Origin: Azospirillum brasilense
GTDB lineage: Bacteria > Pseudomonadota > Alphaproteobacteria > Azospirillales > Azospirillaceae
Assembly: GCF_005222205.1 (NCBI RefSeq)
Contig: NZ_CP032345.1
Span: 2,419,501-2,483,500, forward strand
DNA: 64,000 nucleotides
Direction: 5' to 3'
Shown here: positions 18,249-26,945 of the stretch, piece by piece
Numbering within the stretch: the first letter of the stretch is position 1
How the letters are laid out: each line of letters begins with the position of its first letter
Made by a program: the position numbers and the translations under genes
The notes under the pieces: generated by a model
The model's input: only the letters and a program-made list of their open reading frames with translations
What the model was told of the DNA's origin: nothing
The model's database searches: none

Positions 18249-18926
18249 TCAAAAGCGGTAGGAGGCGGTGATGGCGACCACCGGCCAGAAGCGGGCGGCG
18301 CGGATCGAATCCTCCACCTCGCGGCGCTGGTCCTCCAGCACGGCGGCGATGGCCGGCGTGGTCGCCACGCCGGGGGCGCTCAGGCTGACCCGCGGCTTGC
18401 CCTGGAACAGCACGCCGAGATCCACGCCGACGCTGAAGTTGGGGCTGAACACCGTGCCGTTGTAGCCGATGCCGGCATAGGGGGCGAAGCGGTCGAACTT
18501 GGCCTCGCCGTCAAGCTGGCCGGCCTGCTGCGGCGTGACCACCACCCCGCCGAAGCTGCGCGGGCCGGACAGGGTGCCGGTCAGGTCGGCCTTGTTGTAG
18601 TTGATCCGCGCGCCGCCGCTGATGCGGAAGCCGGTGCCGGCGACCGGATAGAGATCGAGCACCGCGCCGAAGCTGCGCAGCTTCACGTCCAGGTTGTAAT
18701 CGACGCCGGAGATGCCGCGGTCGGTGCTGAAGGTGAACATGTTGCCGCCCAGGCGCAGCCCGAACATCGGATTCACCCGGTAGCCGGCCTCCAGCCCCAG
18801 ACCCAGCGTGCTGGCCTGCGCGCCGACATGGAAGGGGGAATCGACCGGACCATCCATGGTCTGGGCGGTGGCGGCGGAGGCTCCGGCAGCGGCGAGGGCG
18901 AAGGCGAGAAGGGCGGCGGTGCGCAT
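18249..18926 (-). CDS. Outer-membrane beta-barrel protein, 225 aa
   Basis: The start at 18926 gives a clean signal peptide (TAALLAFALAAAGASAATAQ). The mature protein alternates Gly/aromatic strands (GLGLEAGYRVNPMFGLRLGG, FDRFAPYAGIGYNG, VGVDLGVLFQG) and ends in Phe (SYRF), as BAM substrates do. About eight strands are expected, as in the OmpW/Opa-like small barrels. The substrate or role is unknown. An Ala/Glu/Arg-rich stretch near the end (AAVLEDQRREVEDSIRAARF) is helical and matches barrel proteins annotated as outer-membrane hypothetical proteins. Confidence 0.78.
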   Translation of the reverse strand: MRTAALLAFALAAAGASAATAQTMDGPVDSPFHVGAQASTLGLGLEAGYRVNPMFGLRLGGNMFTFSTDRGISGVDYNLDVKLRSFGAVLDLYPVAGTGFRISGGARINYNKADLTGTLSGPRSFGGVVVTPQQAGQLDGEAKFDRFAPYAGIGYNGTVFSPNFSVGVDLGVLFQGKPRVSLSAPGVATTPAIAAVLEDQRREVEDSIRAARFWPVVAITASYRF

Positions 18927-18986
18927 GCGGCGTTTCCCCTTGAGGCGTCTCGATCGAGCGGGGAACGCGGACCAACCGCAAAAGTT

Positions 18987-19011
18987 GCGGCCGGCGTGGG
19001 GCGCCGGCCGC
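18987..19011 (-). terminator. Terminator of the acyl-CoA dehydrogenase gene
   Basis: A perfect 10-bp stem GCGGCCGGCG/CGCCGGCCGC with a 5-base loop, followed on the minus strand by AACTTTTG. A second hairpin CTGTGGC/GCCACAG at 19023-19042 lies just before it. Confidence 0.75.
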
Positions 19012-19062
19012 GTTTCAGCTAACTGTGGCCAAACCGCCACAGCGACAGGGGTGTGACCTTGC

Positions 19063-20862
19063 TTAGAACTGGTCCTCGCTCAGCGCCATGACCGTGCGGT
19101 GGGCGGTCAGGATCGGCAGCAGCAGGCCCGGCCCCTGGGCCAGGATCTGCTCGGCGTAGAAGCGGGCGGTGACCAGCTTGGCTTCCAGGAAGGGCGCGTT
19201 GGCGCCGGGCTGGCGCAGCCCCTCCAGCGCCTTGGCGGCGGAGCGGGCGAGCATCCAGCCGCCGGCCACCGTGCCCCACAGCTTCAGATAGTTCACCGCC
19301 CCCGCCGCGGCGGCGCGCAGGTCGCCGTCGGCCTGGGTCTTCACCACCCAGGCCACCGCCTGCTCCAGCGCGTCCAGACCGGCGGACAGGTTGGTGCGGA
19401 TGGCCTCCATGTCGTCGCCGGGGATGCTCTCCAGTTCCGCCACGGTGGCGCGCATCTCGGCGATGAAGGTCCGGGCCGACTCGCCGCCGTCGCGGCCAGT
19501 CTTGCGGAAGGTCAGGTCGTTGGCGTGGATGCCGTTGGTGCCCTCGTAGATCGGGGTGATGCGGGCGTCGCGGTAATGCTGGGCGGCGCCGGTCTCCTCG
19601 ATGAAGCCCATGCCGCCGTGGATCTGCACGCCGGTCGAGGCGACGTCGCAGCCGATGTCGGTGCTCCACGCCTTCACGATGGGGGTCAGGATGTCCACGC
19701 GGGCGGTGGCGGCGGCGCGCACCGCGGCGTCCTCGTGGTGGCGGGACACGTCGAGCTGGGTGCCGGCGTAGAGCGCCAGCGCGCGGGCGGCCTCCGTCTT
19801 GGCGCGCATATCCAGCAGCATCCGGCGCACGTCCGGGTGGCGGATGATGGCGACGCCGGAGCCCTTCGGGTCGGCCAGATCCTTGCTCTGCACGCGGCCC
19901 TTGGCGTAGTCGCGGGCCTGCTGGTAGGCGCGCTCGGCGATCGCCACGCCCTGGATGCCGACGCCGAGGCGGGCGTTGTTCATCATGGTGAACATGTATT
20001 CGATGCCGCGGTTCTCCTGGCCGACCAGGAAGCCGACGGCGCCGCCGTTGTCGCCGAAGGCCATGACCGCGGTGGGGCTGGCCATGATGCCCAGCTTGTG
20101 CTCCAGGCTGGCGCAGCGCAGGTCGTTGCGCTCGCCCGGCGTGCCGTCCTCGTTCGGCAGGAATTTCGGCACGATGAACAGGCTGATGCCCTTGATGCCC
20201 GGAGGCGCGTCGGGCAGGCGGGCCAGCACGAGATGGACGATGTTGTCCGTCAGGTCGTGCTCGCCGTAGGTGATGAAGATCTTCTGGCCGGTGATGCGGT
20301 AGGTCCCGTCGTCGGCCCGCACCGCGCGGGTGCGTACGGCGGCGAGGTCGGAGCCGGCCTGCGGCTCCGTCAGGTTCATGGTGCCGTTCCACTCGCCGGC
20401 GATCATCTTCGGCAGATAGAGCGCCTTCTGCTCCGGGCTGGCGTGCTCGGTCAGCAGATCGACGGCACCCTGGGTCAGCAGCGGGCACAGGCCGAAGGAC
20501 AGGTTGGCCGCCTGCCACATCTCGTTCACCGCGAAGGCCACGGTCCAGGGCAGGCCCTGCCCGCCATAGTCCGGCTCGAAGGGCAGGCTGTTCCAGCCGC
20601 TCTCGATGAACTGGCTGTAGGCGTCCTTCCAGCCGGTCGGCGTGCGGACCACGCCGTTCTCCAGCACCGAGCCTTCCTTGTCGCCGACCCGGTTCAGCGG
20701 GGCGAGAACGCCGGAGGCAAACTTGCCGGCTTCCTCTAGCACGGCGTCCACCAGATCAGGGGCCGCCGAATCGCAGTTCGGAAGCGCGGCGACCGTTTCG
20801 AGGCCGACCACCTCGTTGAGGACAAAGCGGAGGTCATCGACCGGAGCGGTGTAGGGAATCAT
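19063..20862 (-). CDS. Acyl-CoA dehydrogenase (FadE/AcdA type)
   Basis: 599 residues, the longer 3-methylmercaptopropionyl-CoA/acyl-CoA dehydrogenase-like form that has an extra C-terminal domain. The start is the ATG at 20862 (MIPYTAPVDDLRFVL). Recognisable are the N-terminal helical segment, the middle domain LTEPQAGSDLAAVRTRA and ITGQKIFITYGEHDLTDN, the flavin/substrate region LEHKLGIMASPTAVMAF, and the catalytic region GMGFIEETGAAQHYRDARIT with PIYEGTNGIHANDL. It oxidises an acyl-CoA (exact chain length not predictable) to the enoyl-CoA in fatty-acid or DMSP-type catabolism. It is monocistronic, and an imperfect palindrome upstream suggests control by a TetR-like regulator. Confidence 0.92.
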   Translation of the reverse strand: MIPYTAPVDDLRFVLNEVVGLETVAALPNCDSAAPDLVDAVLEEAGKFASGVLAPLNRVGDKEGSVLENGVVRTPTGWKDAYSQFIESGWNSLPFEPDYGGQGLPWTVAFAVNEMWQAANLSFGLCPLLTQGAVDLLTEHASPEQKALYLPKMIAGEWNGTMNLTEPQAGSDLAAVRTRAVRADDGTYRITGQKIFITYGEHDLTDNIVHLVLARLPDAPPGIKGISLFIVPKFLPNEDGTPGERNDLRCASLEHKLGIMASPTAVMAFGDNGGAVGFLVGQENRGIEYMFTMMNNARLGVGIQGVAIAERAYQQARDYAKGRVQSKDLADPKGSGVAIIRHPDVRRMLLDMRAKTEAARALALYAGTQLDVSRHHEDAAVRAAATARVDILTPIVKAWSTDIGCDVASTGVQIHGGMGFIEETGAAQHYRDARITPIYEGTNGIHANDLTFRKTGRDGGESARTFIAEMRATVAELESIPGDDMEAIRTNLSAGLDALEQAVAWVVKTQADGDLRAAAAGAVNYLKLWGTVAGGWMLARSAAKALEGLRQPGANAPFLEAKLVTARFYAEQILAQGPGLLLPILTAHRTVMALSEDQF

Positions 20863-20952
20863 GGATGGAGCGGCCTCCCGTGACCCGATTGTGCGTGCGT
20901 TTCTGCGTGCCCGATTGCGCGTGAACACGCCTTGGGCGGTTTACGTGCGCGT

Positions 20953-20974
20953 CACCATACCGTACCGAATGGTG
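20953..20974. promoter_or_regulatory. Imperfect palindrome upstream of the acyl-CoA dehydrogenase gene
   Basis: CACCATACCG and CCGAATGGTG are arms around TA, matching at eight of ten positions. Fatty-acid TetR regulators often use such ACCAT...ATGGT operators. It lies about 90 bp upstream of the dehydrogenase start. Confidence 0.45.
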
Positions 20975-21114
20975 CATGGCGAGCCTCACTGTCGGACAGG
21001 AATATTGGCATCTGGGTTGCGGTGCGAACAGCGCGCCTGCGACGCAGGAGAGGGCGCCAGACTTGGCATCGCGGTTGCAAGAGTGGGGCAGCACCGCTCA
21101 CAGGGGTTCCTCCC

Positions 21115-22149
21115 ATGACCATCGCCTCCGCCCTTGCCCGTCAGGCCGAATCCGCCGTTCAGGCCGCGAAGACCAGCCGCGGGCCGGAGACTGTCGAGGC
21201 GGCGGTCCGCAACGCCAGCGCCAAGACCGGGGTCGATTTTTCCTACCTCATGGAAAAAGCTGCCGTGGAGAGCGGGTACCGGACGGACGTGAAGTCCTCC
21301 TCCTCCTCGGCGACCGGGCTCTACCAGTTCATCGACAGCACGTGGCTGGCGACGATGCGCGACCATGGTGCGGACCACGGCTACGCCAAATACGCCAACG
21401 CGATCCAGACGCGCGGCGACGGGCGCCCCTACGTCACCGATCCCGACCTGAAGCGCGAGATCCTGGACCTGCGCAAGGACCCCAACGCGTCGGCCCTGAT
21501 GGCCGCGGAATACACCCGCGACAACAAGGAGTATCTGGAGGACACGGTCAAAGGGAAGGTCGGCTCCACCGAACTCTACATGGCGCATTTCCTCGGGGCG
21601 GGCGGGGCGTCGAAGTTCCTGAACGCCATGCAGGACAACCCCAACCGCGCCGCCAAGGAGCTGTTCCCCGACGCCGCCTCGGCCAACAAGGCGGTGTTCT
21701 TCGACAAGGACACCGGGCGGGCCAAGTCGCTGAAGGACATCTACGACCGCTTCGCGACGAAGTTCGCGGAGTCGCCCAACGCCGACTTCGCCCCGGCCCA
21801 GACCGCCATCGACCGGGTGCGCCGCCAGGACATGCCGGACGGCTTCACCACCCAGGTGCCCAGCATGCCGCAGAAGGCGCTGAACGGCACGCCGCTGTCG
21901 ATCTACCATGTTCTGGCCCTGAACGCGCTGGAGACGCCGGACGAGGTGGACAGCATCTCCGGCAGGCCCGCGCGTGGCCGCCGCCCGGACGGCGAGGACA
22001 AGGACAACCGCCGCATGCGCGACCAGCCGGTCCGCACGGATCAGAACGAGCACACCGGGCTGGGCCTCGGGCTGGGCCTGTCCAAGGTGGTCGGGCAAGG
22101 GACGGCCGCTGGGGCTGCGGCTGGTACGGAGACAAGCAAGGCGGCTTGA
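21115..22149 (+). CDS. Lytic transglycosylase-domain protein
   Basis: 344 residues. The SLT-like lysozyme fold spans about residues 30-190. The catalytic Glu lies in the segment LMEKAAVESGYRTDVKSSSS, followed by SATGLYQFIDSTWLATMR. A helical tail ends in Gly/Thr/Ala-rich sequence (GLGLGLGLSKVVGQGTAAG). No classical signal peptide is visible, so export may be non-classical or flagellum/secretion-linked, as for other alphaproteobacterial soluble transglycosylases. The ATG at 21115 follows GGGGTTCC, a weak site. It is convergent with the gene at 22166. Confidence 0.85.
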   Translation: MTIASALARQAESAVQAAKTSRGPETVEAAVRNASAKTGVDFSYLMEKAAVESGYRTDVKSSSSSATGLYQFIDSTWLATMRDHGADHGYAKYANAIQTRGDGRPYVTDPDLKREILDLRKDPNASALMAAEYTRDNKEYLEDTVKGKVGSTELYMAHFLGAGGASKFLNAMQDNPNRAAKELFPDAASANKAVFFDKDTGRAKSLKDIYDRFATKFAESPNADFAPAQTAIDRVRRQDMPDGFTTQVPSMPQKALNGTPLSIYHVLALNALETPDEVDSISGRPARGRRPDGEDKDNRRMRDQPVRTDQNEHTGLGLGLGLSKVVGQGTAAGAAAGTETSKAA

Positions 22150-22165
22150 TCGGCTGACGTCCGGG

Positions 22166-22831
22166 CTACATGTCCGTGAGCCGCTCGCAGGCCTCCGCCG
22201 CGATGGCCGCGAACACCCGGCGATCGCCGGGCAACAGCGAGTCGGCGGTCAGCCGGCGGTGCGGCTCGAACCGCAGGCCCGCCCGGTGCGCCGCCGCGGC
22301 GCTTCCCCAGAAGGCCGGCGGCCGATGGCTCAGGCCCGCCGCATGGCGCGGTTCGCGCAGCCGGACCTCCCGCAGCACGTTGGTCAGATCGAAATCGATC
22401 AGGAACCGCCGCCCGCCGGGGCCGGTCAGGCGAATCCAGGCATGGAAGGGAAAGGATTCCGTCTTCTGCCGCCGCTGCGCCGGATCGGGAGGACGAACGT
22501 CGGCGGGTGCCGCCGGGTAGCCGAGCCAGCGCGCCCGGCCGTGGGGTTCGGATTTGCGGAACGCCACGCGGCCCAGCGCGACCTCGGCCCGCCCGTGGCC
22601 CAAGGACTCCAAAAGCATCGCCCCGGCGAAGGCGTAATACTGGCAGCCGCCCAGCCGGTGGGTGTGGACCAGCTCGCGGTGCAGCGGATGGGCGGTCACG
22701 GCGTCATGCACCGCCTGCCGGATGCGCTCCCGCTCCGGCGGCAGGGCGCCTGTGGTGGACGTGCCGGGCACCGGCGCCGTCTCGGCCTCGCCCAGCATCA
22801 GGCGCATCCACGCCGACATCGCGAGAAGCAT
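22166..22831 (-). CDS. Transglutaminase-like protein of unknown function
   Basis: About 221 residues from an ATG at 22831 preceded by GGAGG at good spacing; a GTG at 22864 is an alternative. Cys-His-Asp motifs of a papain/transglutaminase-like fold are suggested by GGCQYYAFAGAMLLESLGHG (Cys), SFPFHAWIRL (His) and FLIDFDLTNV (Asp). No signal peptide or membrane segment is clear. I cannot name a substrate; such isolated proteins are often annotated as hypothetical. It is convergent with the transglycosylase gene, 16 bp apart. Confidence 0.6.
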   Translation of the reverse strand: MLLAMSAWMRLMLGEAETAPVPGTSTTGALPPERERIRQAVHDAVTAHPLHRELVHTHRLGGCQYYAFAGAMLLESLGHGRAEVALGRVAFRKSEPHGRARWLGYPAAPADVRPPDPAQRRQKTESFPFHAWIRLTGPGGRRFLIDFDLTNVLREVRLREPRHAAGLSHRPPAFWGSAAAAHRAGLRFEPHRRLTADSLLPGDRRVFAAIAAEACERLTDM

Positions 22832-22934
22832 CGCCGCCTCCGTTCCGCGGTTACCGACCTGCACGACGACGAACAGGCCGGAACCGTGAAAGGTTGCCCG
22901 AGGCGGGCAGGGGACCTCTTTCGGGTGGCGCCCC

Positions 22935-24359
22935 TTACGGCAGCATCTTGCCGGGATTCAGCAGGCCCTTGGGGTCGAGCGCCGCCTTCATGGCGCGCAG
23001 CAGGTCGAACTCGACCGGGCTCTTGATGACCGGCATCTCGTCCTTCTTGAAGCGGCCGACGCCATGCTCGGCGGAGATCGAACCGTCCAGGGCGAAGATC
23101 ACCTCGTTCACCACGTGGCAGATCTCGTCCCAGCGGGCGAGGTAGGCGGCGGTGTCGGCGCCCTGCGGCTGGCTGAGGTTGAAGTGGATGTTGCCGTCGC
23201 CGACATGGCCGAAGGGGGTCGGGCGGATGCCGGGGCAGGCCTGGGCCACCGCGGCCTCGGCGCGCTCGATGAACTCGGCGACGCGCGACACGGGGACCGA
23301 CACGTCGTTCTTGATCGAGCCGCCCTCGAACTTCTGCGCCTCGACGATGGCCTCGCGGATGAACCAGAGCTGGTTGGCCTGGGTCTCCGACTGGGCGATG
23401 GTGGCGTCGGTGGCCAGTTCCGCCTCGAAGGCCTCGCCCAGCGCCGCCTCGACCGTCTCGCGGAAGGCGTCGGACTGGGTGCCGGCGGTCAGCTCGGTCA
23501 GCACGTACCAGGGCGACGGTTCCGACAGCGGGTCGATGGTGCCGGCGACGTGCTTGAGCGCGAACTCCAGGCAGCGGCGCGACATCAGCTCGAAGGCGGC
23601 CACGGCGTCGCCCGACGCCTCGCGCAGGCGGGCCAGCAGCTCGATGGCGGCGGCGGGGCTGGGCACGGCGATGAAGGCCGTCTCCGCCTGGCGCGGGCGG
23701 GGGTAGAGCTTCAGCACCGCGGCGGTGACGATGCCCAGTGTGCCCTCCGCCCCGATGAACAGGTGCTTCAGGTCGTAGCCGGTGTTGTTCTTGCGAAGGC
23801 TGCGCAGGCCGTTCCAGACGCGCCCGTCGGCCAGCACGACCTCCAGCCCAAGCACGAGGTCGCGCATGTTGCCGTAGCGCAGCACGTTGATGCCGCCGGC
23901 GTTGGTGGAGATCAGCCCGCCGATCTGGCAGGTGCCCTCCGCCCCCAGGCTCATCGGCAGCAGGCGGTCCTTGTCCTTCGCGGCCTCCTGCGCGGTCTTC
24001 AGCACGACGCCGGCCTCCACCGTCATGGTGTAGTTCAGCGTGTCGATGCCACGGATCCTGTTCATCCGCGACAGGCTGATGACGATCTCGCGCCCTTCCT
24101 CATAGGGAATGGAGCCGCCGACGAGGCTGGTGTTGCCGCCCTGCGGGACGACCGGGATGCCGGCCTCCGCGCAGATTTTCACCACCGCCGCGACTTCCTC
24201 GGTGCTGGCCGGGCGGACCACCGCCGGGCTGTTCCCCTTGAAGCGCCCGCGCCATTCCGACAGGTAGGGGGCCATGTCCTCCGGCGCGGTGAGAAGGCCG
24301 TTCGGGCCGACGATGGCGCGGATTTGGTCGAGGGTGGCAGCGAGGCTGGCGGAGGTCAT
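22935..24359 (-). CDS. FAD-linked D-2-hydroxyacid dehydrogenase (D-lactate / D-2-hydroxyglutarate type)
   Basis: 474 residues. The N-terminal FAD_binding_4 (vanillyl-alcohol-oxidase) domain has VVPQGGNTSLVGGSIP and GAEGTCQIGGLISTNAGG, and the C-terminal FAD-oxidase domain ends in HVGDGNIHFNLSQP and SAEHGVGRFKKDEM. The closest families are the D-2-hydroxyglutarate dehydrogenases and D-lactate dehydrogenases (Dld2). It is distinct from GlcD at 12764 (RGAGTSLSGGA versus QGGNTSLVGGS). Its role is probably recycling D-2-hydroxyglutarate or D-lactate. A REP doublet follows the upstream gap. Confidence 0.88.
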   Translation of the reverse strand: MTSASLAATLDQIRAIVGPNGLLTAPEDMAPYLSEWRGRFKGNSPAVVRPASTEEVAAVVKICAEAGIPVVPQGGNTSLVGGSIPYEEGREIVISLSRMNRIRGIDTLNYTMTVEAGVVLKTAQEAAKDKDRLLPMSLGAEGTCQIGGLISTNAGGINVLRYGNMRDLVLGLEVVLADGRVWNGLRSLRKNNTGYDLKHLFIGAEGTLGIVTAAVLKLYPRPRQAETAFIAVPSPAAAIELLARLREASGDAVAAFELMSRRCLEFALKHVAGTIDPLSEPSPWYVLTELTAGTQSDAFRETVEAALGEAFEAELATDATIAQSETQANQLWFIREAIVEAQKFEGGSIKNDVSVPVSRVAEFIERAEAAVAQACPGIRPTPFGHVGDGNIHFNLSQPQGADTAAYLARWDEICHVVNEVIFALDGSISAEHGVGRFKKDEMPVIKSPVEFDLLRAMKAALDPKGLLNPGKMLP

Positions 24360-24391
24360 GGGCGGACGGTCCGGGGGCTGGAGAGGGCATC

Positions 24392-24495
24392 GCCCCCACC
24401 CCGACCCTCCCCCGCTGTCGCAGGGGAGGGGGCTTTCTGTCCCTCCCCTGCGACAGCGGGGGAGGGAGGGACCCGCAGAGCGGGAGGGTGGGGGC
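24392..24495. repeat. REP-like doublet (two inverted palindromes)
   Basis: Two 26-bp palindromes, 24405-24430 and 24441-24466, are exact reverse complements of each other. Outer arms GCCCCCACCC and GGGTGGGGGC complete a long inverted structure (about 104 bp) between the oxidoreductase and sua5 genes. The second copy differs by one base from the one inside glcE. Confidence 0.88.
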
Positions 24496-24535
24496 TCGTT
24501 GCGAGACTCTTATCGCCTCGCCGTCCGTTTTTCCA

Positions 24536-25507
24536 CTATGCCCGCGGCGCGGCCGCCCGCCGCAGCCGGTCGTTGATGGCGACGCCCAGCCCCTCGTCGG
24601 GGATCGGCATCACGGCGATGGCGCGGGCCCCCTCCTGGTCGAGCGCGCGGAGGTGGGCGAACAGGTTCGCCGCCGCCTCGTTCAGGTCGCCCTGGAGGCT
24701 GAGGTTCAGGCGGGCCTTGCCGCCGCGGATGAAGCGGTCGGGGCCGAAGGTCAGGAAGGCCTCGTCGTCCTCGGCGCTCGTGGCGTTCAGCCGCACCGGG
24801 GCGTTGGGGGCGTAGTGGCTTTCCAGCTGGCCGGGCGACTTCGGAGCGTCCGGGTTGCCCGCGGAGACCTGGATGGGACCGATCAGCCGTTCGATCTCCT
24901 CGCGCAGCACGGCACCGGGGCGCAGCAGCACGGGCGTCTCGCCGGTCAGGTCGAGCACGGTGGACTCCACCCCGACCTGGCACTTCCCGCCGGCCACCAC
25001 CATGCTCACCCGGTCGCCCAGGCTTTCGATGACGTGGTGGGGGGCGGTCGGGCTGACCGCGCCGGAGCGGTTGGCGCTGGGGGCGGCGATCGGCTTGCCG
25101 GCGGCCTTGAGCAGGGCCTGCGCCACCGGATGGCCGGGCACGCGCACCGCCACGCTGTCCAGCCCGGCGGACACCAGCAGCGACAGCCCGGCCTCCGGGC
25201 GGCGGGGCAGGACCAGGGTCAGCGGGCCGGGCCAGAACTGGTGGGCCAGTTCCACCGCCCGCTCGTCGAGAACGGCGATGGCCTCGGCCGACTCCAGGTC
25301 CGGCACATGGGCGATCAGCGGGTTGAACTGCGGGCGGCCCTTGGCGGCGAAGATCGCGGCCACGGCCCGGTCGTCGGTAGCGTCGCCGCCGAGGCCGTAG
25401 ACGGTCTCGGTCGGGAAGGCGACCAAGTCGCCGCTGCGCAGGGCCTCGCCGGCGCGGGCGAGGCCGGCGGGCGTGGCGGGGATGATGTCGGGATGCTTGT
25501 CGGTCAC
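24536..25507 (-). CDS. Threonylcarbamoyl-AMP synthase (Sua5/YrdC)
   Basis: 323 residues from a GTG at 25507; an upstream TTG at 25570 is possible. It makes threonylcarbamoyl-AMP, the first step of t6A modification of ANN-decoding tRNAs. The YrdC domain (about 10-190) shows LVAFPTETVYGLG, AIFAAKGRPQFNPLIAHV and PIAAPSANRSGAVSPT; the C-terminal Sua5 domain (about 200-320) shows SPGQLESHYAPNAPV and IPDEGLGVAINDRL. The two-domain Sua5 form is common in alphaproteobacteria. Divergent from parA, about 110 bp away. Confidence 0.93.
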   Translation of the reverse strand: MTDKHPDIIPATPAGLARAGEALRSGDLVAFPTETVYGLGGDATDDRAVAAIFAAKGRPQFNPLIAHVPDLESAEAIAVLDERAVELAHQFWPGPLTLVLPRRPEAGLSLLVSAGLDSVAVRVPGHPVAQALLKAAGKPIAAPSANRSGAVSPTAPHHVIESLGDRVSMVVAGGKCQVGVESTVLDLTGETPVLLRPGAVLREEIERLIGPIQVSAGNPDAPKSPGQLESHYAPNAPVRLNATSAEDDEAFLTFGPDRFIRGGKARLNLSLQGDLNEAAANLFAHLRALDQEGARAIAVMPIPDEGLGVAINDRLRRAAAPRA

Positions 25508-25618
25508 GGGAGGATTTGTAAAGCGTCGGGGGATGAAGTCAATTCGCGCGGTTGCGCCGGCACTGTCCAAGCCTTATGACGGGTGTGCACGATAAACAAC
25601 CAAATGATGGGTGTGGGC

Positions 25619-26266
25619 ATGGCGGGCAAGGTCTTCACCGTGGCTCAGCAGAAGGGCGGGGCCGGCAAGACCACGCTGGTCGCCCATCTCGCCATCGCCT
25701 GGATGCAGCTCGGGCGGTCGGTCGCCACGGTGGACATCGACCCGCAGGGCAGCCTGACCCGCTGGCAGGCGGTGCGGGCGGAGGCCACGGGCGGGGAGCC
25801 CGGCTTCACCCATGTCCAGATCACCGGCTGGCGCACCCAGACCGAGGTCGAGAAGCTGGCCCGCGACCACGACATCGTGCTGATCGACAGCCCGCCCCAC
25901 GCCCAGACGGAAGCGCGCATCGCCGTGCGTGCCGCCAGCCTCGTCCTCGCCCCGGTGCAGCCCAGCCCGATGGACCTGTGGGCGGTGCAGCCCACCCTGG
26001 ACCTCGCCGCGCAGGAGAAGCGCCGCCTGCTGCTGGTTCTGAACCGCGTGCCGCCGCGCGCCCGCATCGCCGACGAACTGATCGCGCGGGTGCGCGACCT
26101 CGTGAACCCGCCGGCGGTGGACATCGCGGAGTCGCAGATCGGCAACCGCACCGCCTACGCCGGGACCCTGCTGTCTGGCCTGTCGGTGACCGAGGCCGCC
26201 CGCAAGACCCAGGCGGCGGCGGAGATGCAGGCGCTGGCCGAGGAGATCCTGCGCCGGGCGGCGTGA
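25619..26266 (+). CDS. Orphan ParA-family ATPase
   Basis: About 215 residues from the ATG at 25619; earlier in-frame starts at 25604 (ATG) or 25583 (GTG) are possible. The deviant Walker A motif VAQQKGGAGKTT, the A' motif VATVDIDPQGSLTRW and Walker B IVLIDSPPHA are clear. No parB or centromere-like gene follows it, so it is probably not the chromosome partition ParA but one of the small ParA/MipZ-like ATPases that position other cell components. The C-terminal end is basic and Ala-rich. Confidence 0.85.
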   Translation: MAGKVFTVAQQKGGAGKTTLVAHLAIAWMQLGRSVATVDIDPQGSLTRWQAVRAEATGGEPGFTHVQITGWRTQTEVEKLARDHDIVLIDSPPHAQTEARIAVRAASLVLAPVQPSPMDLWAVQPTLDLAAQEKRRLLLVLNRVPPRARIADELIARVRDLVNPPAVDIAESQIGNRTAYAGTLLSGLSVTEAARKTQAAAEMQALAEEILRRAA

Positions 26267-26317
26267 GGGGGAATGGCACTCGTGCCGAGTGTAACGATAC
26301 GCGCAACCCCCTCACCC

Positions 26318-26456
26318 TAAAGCGAACGTCCGTTCGCTTTAGACTCACATCGCCTCACTTGCCGGCGGGCTTCGGCCACATGTGCGGCCGGGACCGCCGT
26401 CGCGGTCCAAAGCGGATTGCAATCCGCTTTAACCCTCTCCCCTGAGGGGAGAGGGG
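26318..26456. repeat. Four consecutive hairpins between convergent parA and bcp
   Basis: TAAAGCGAACG-TC-CGTTCGCTTTA (26318-26341), GGACCGC-CGTC-GCGGTCC (26391-26408), AAAGCGGATTGCAATCCGCTTT in 22 bp without loop (26409-26430), and CCCTCTCCCCTGAGGGGAGAGGGG-type (26433-26456). They cover the 196-bp gap and probably terminate transcription from both sides. Confidence 0.8.
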
Positions 26457-26462
26457 ACATCA

Positions 26463-26945
26463 TTACAGCGCCTGCAGCGCCTTCAGCACCGCCGCCACAT
26501 GGCCGGTGACCTTCACCTTGCGCCAGACGTTGCGGACGATGCCGTCCTTGTCGATCAGGAAGGTCGCGCGCTCCAGCCCCATGTACTTGCGGCCGTACAT
26601 GCTCTTCTCGACCCAGACGCCGTAGGCCTCGGCGACGCCGGTCTCCTTGTCGGAGGCCAGGGTGAAGGGCAGCTCGTACTTCGCCTTGAACTTGTCGTGG
26701 CTGGCGACGGTGTCCTTGGACACGCCGATGATGACGGCGTCCAGCCCGCTGAAGTCCGGAAGCTGGTCGCGGAAGCCGCAGGCCTCCGACGTGCAGCCGG
26801 AGGTGTCGTCCTTCGGGTAGAAGTACAGGATCACCGGTTTGCCCCGCAGTGCGGACAGCGTGACGCTGCCGCCGCCGTCGGTCGGCATGGTGAAGTCCGG
26901 GGCGGGGGTGCCGGCCTCGATGGCGGGCGCTTGGGTATCGCTCAT
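26463..26945 (-). CDS. bcp: Thioredoxin-dependent thiol peroxidase Bcp (peroxiredoxin)
   Basis: 160 residues. Peroxidatic Cys in ILYFYPKDDTSGCTSEACGF, with a second Cys five residues later (CTSEAC), the atypical 2-Cys arrangement typical of Bcp/PrxQ. LERATFLIDKDGIVRNVWRK is the conserved C-terminal strand. It removes hydroperoxides using thioredoxin. The ATG overlaps the glnE stop as ATGA, so bcp follows glnE in one operon. Confidence 0.94.
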   Translation of the reverse strand: MSDTQAPAIEAGTPAPDFTMPTDGGGSVTLSALRGKPVILYFYPKDDTSGCTSEACGFRDQLPDFSGLDAVIIGVSKDTVASHDKFKAKYELPFTLASDKETGVAEAYGVWVEKSMYGRKYMGLERATFLIDKDGIVRNVWRKVKVTGHVAAVLKALQAL

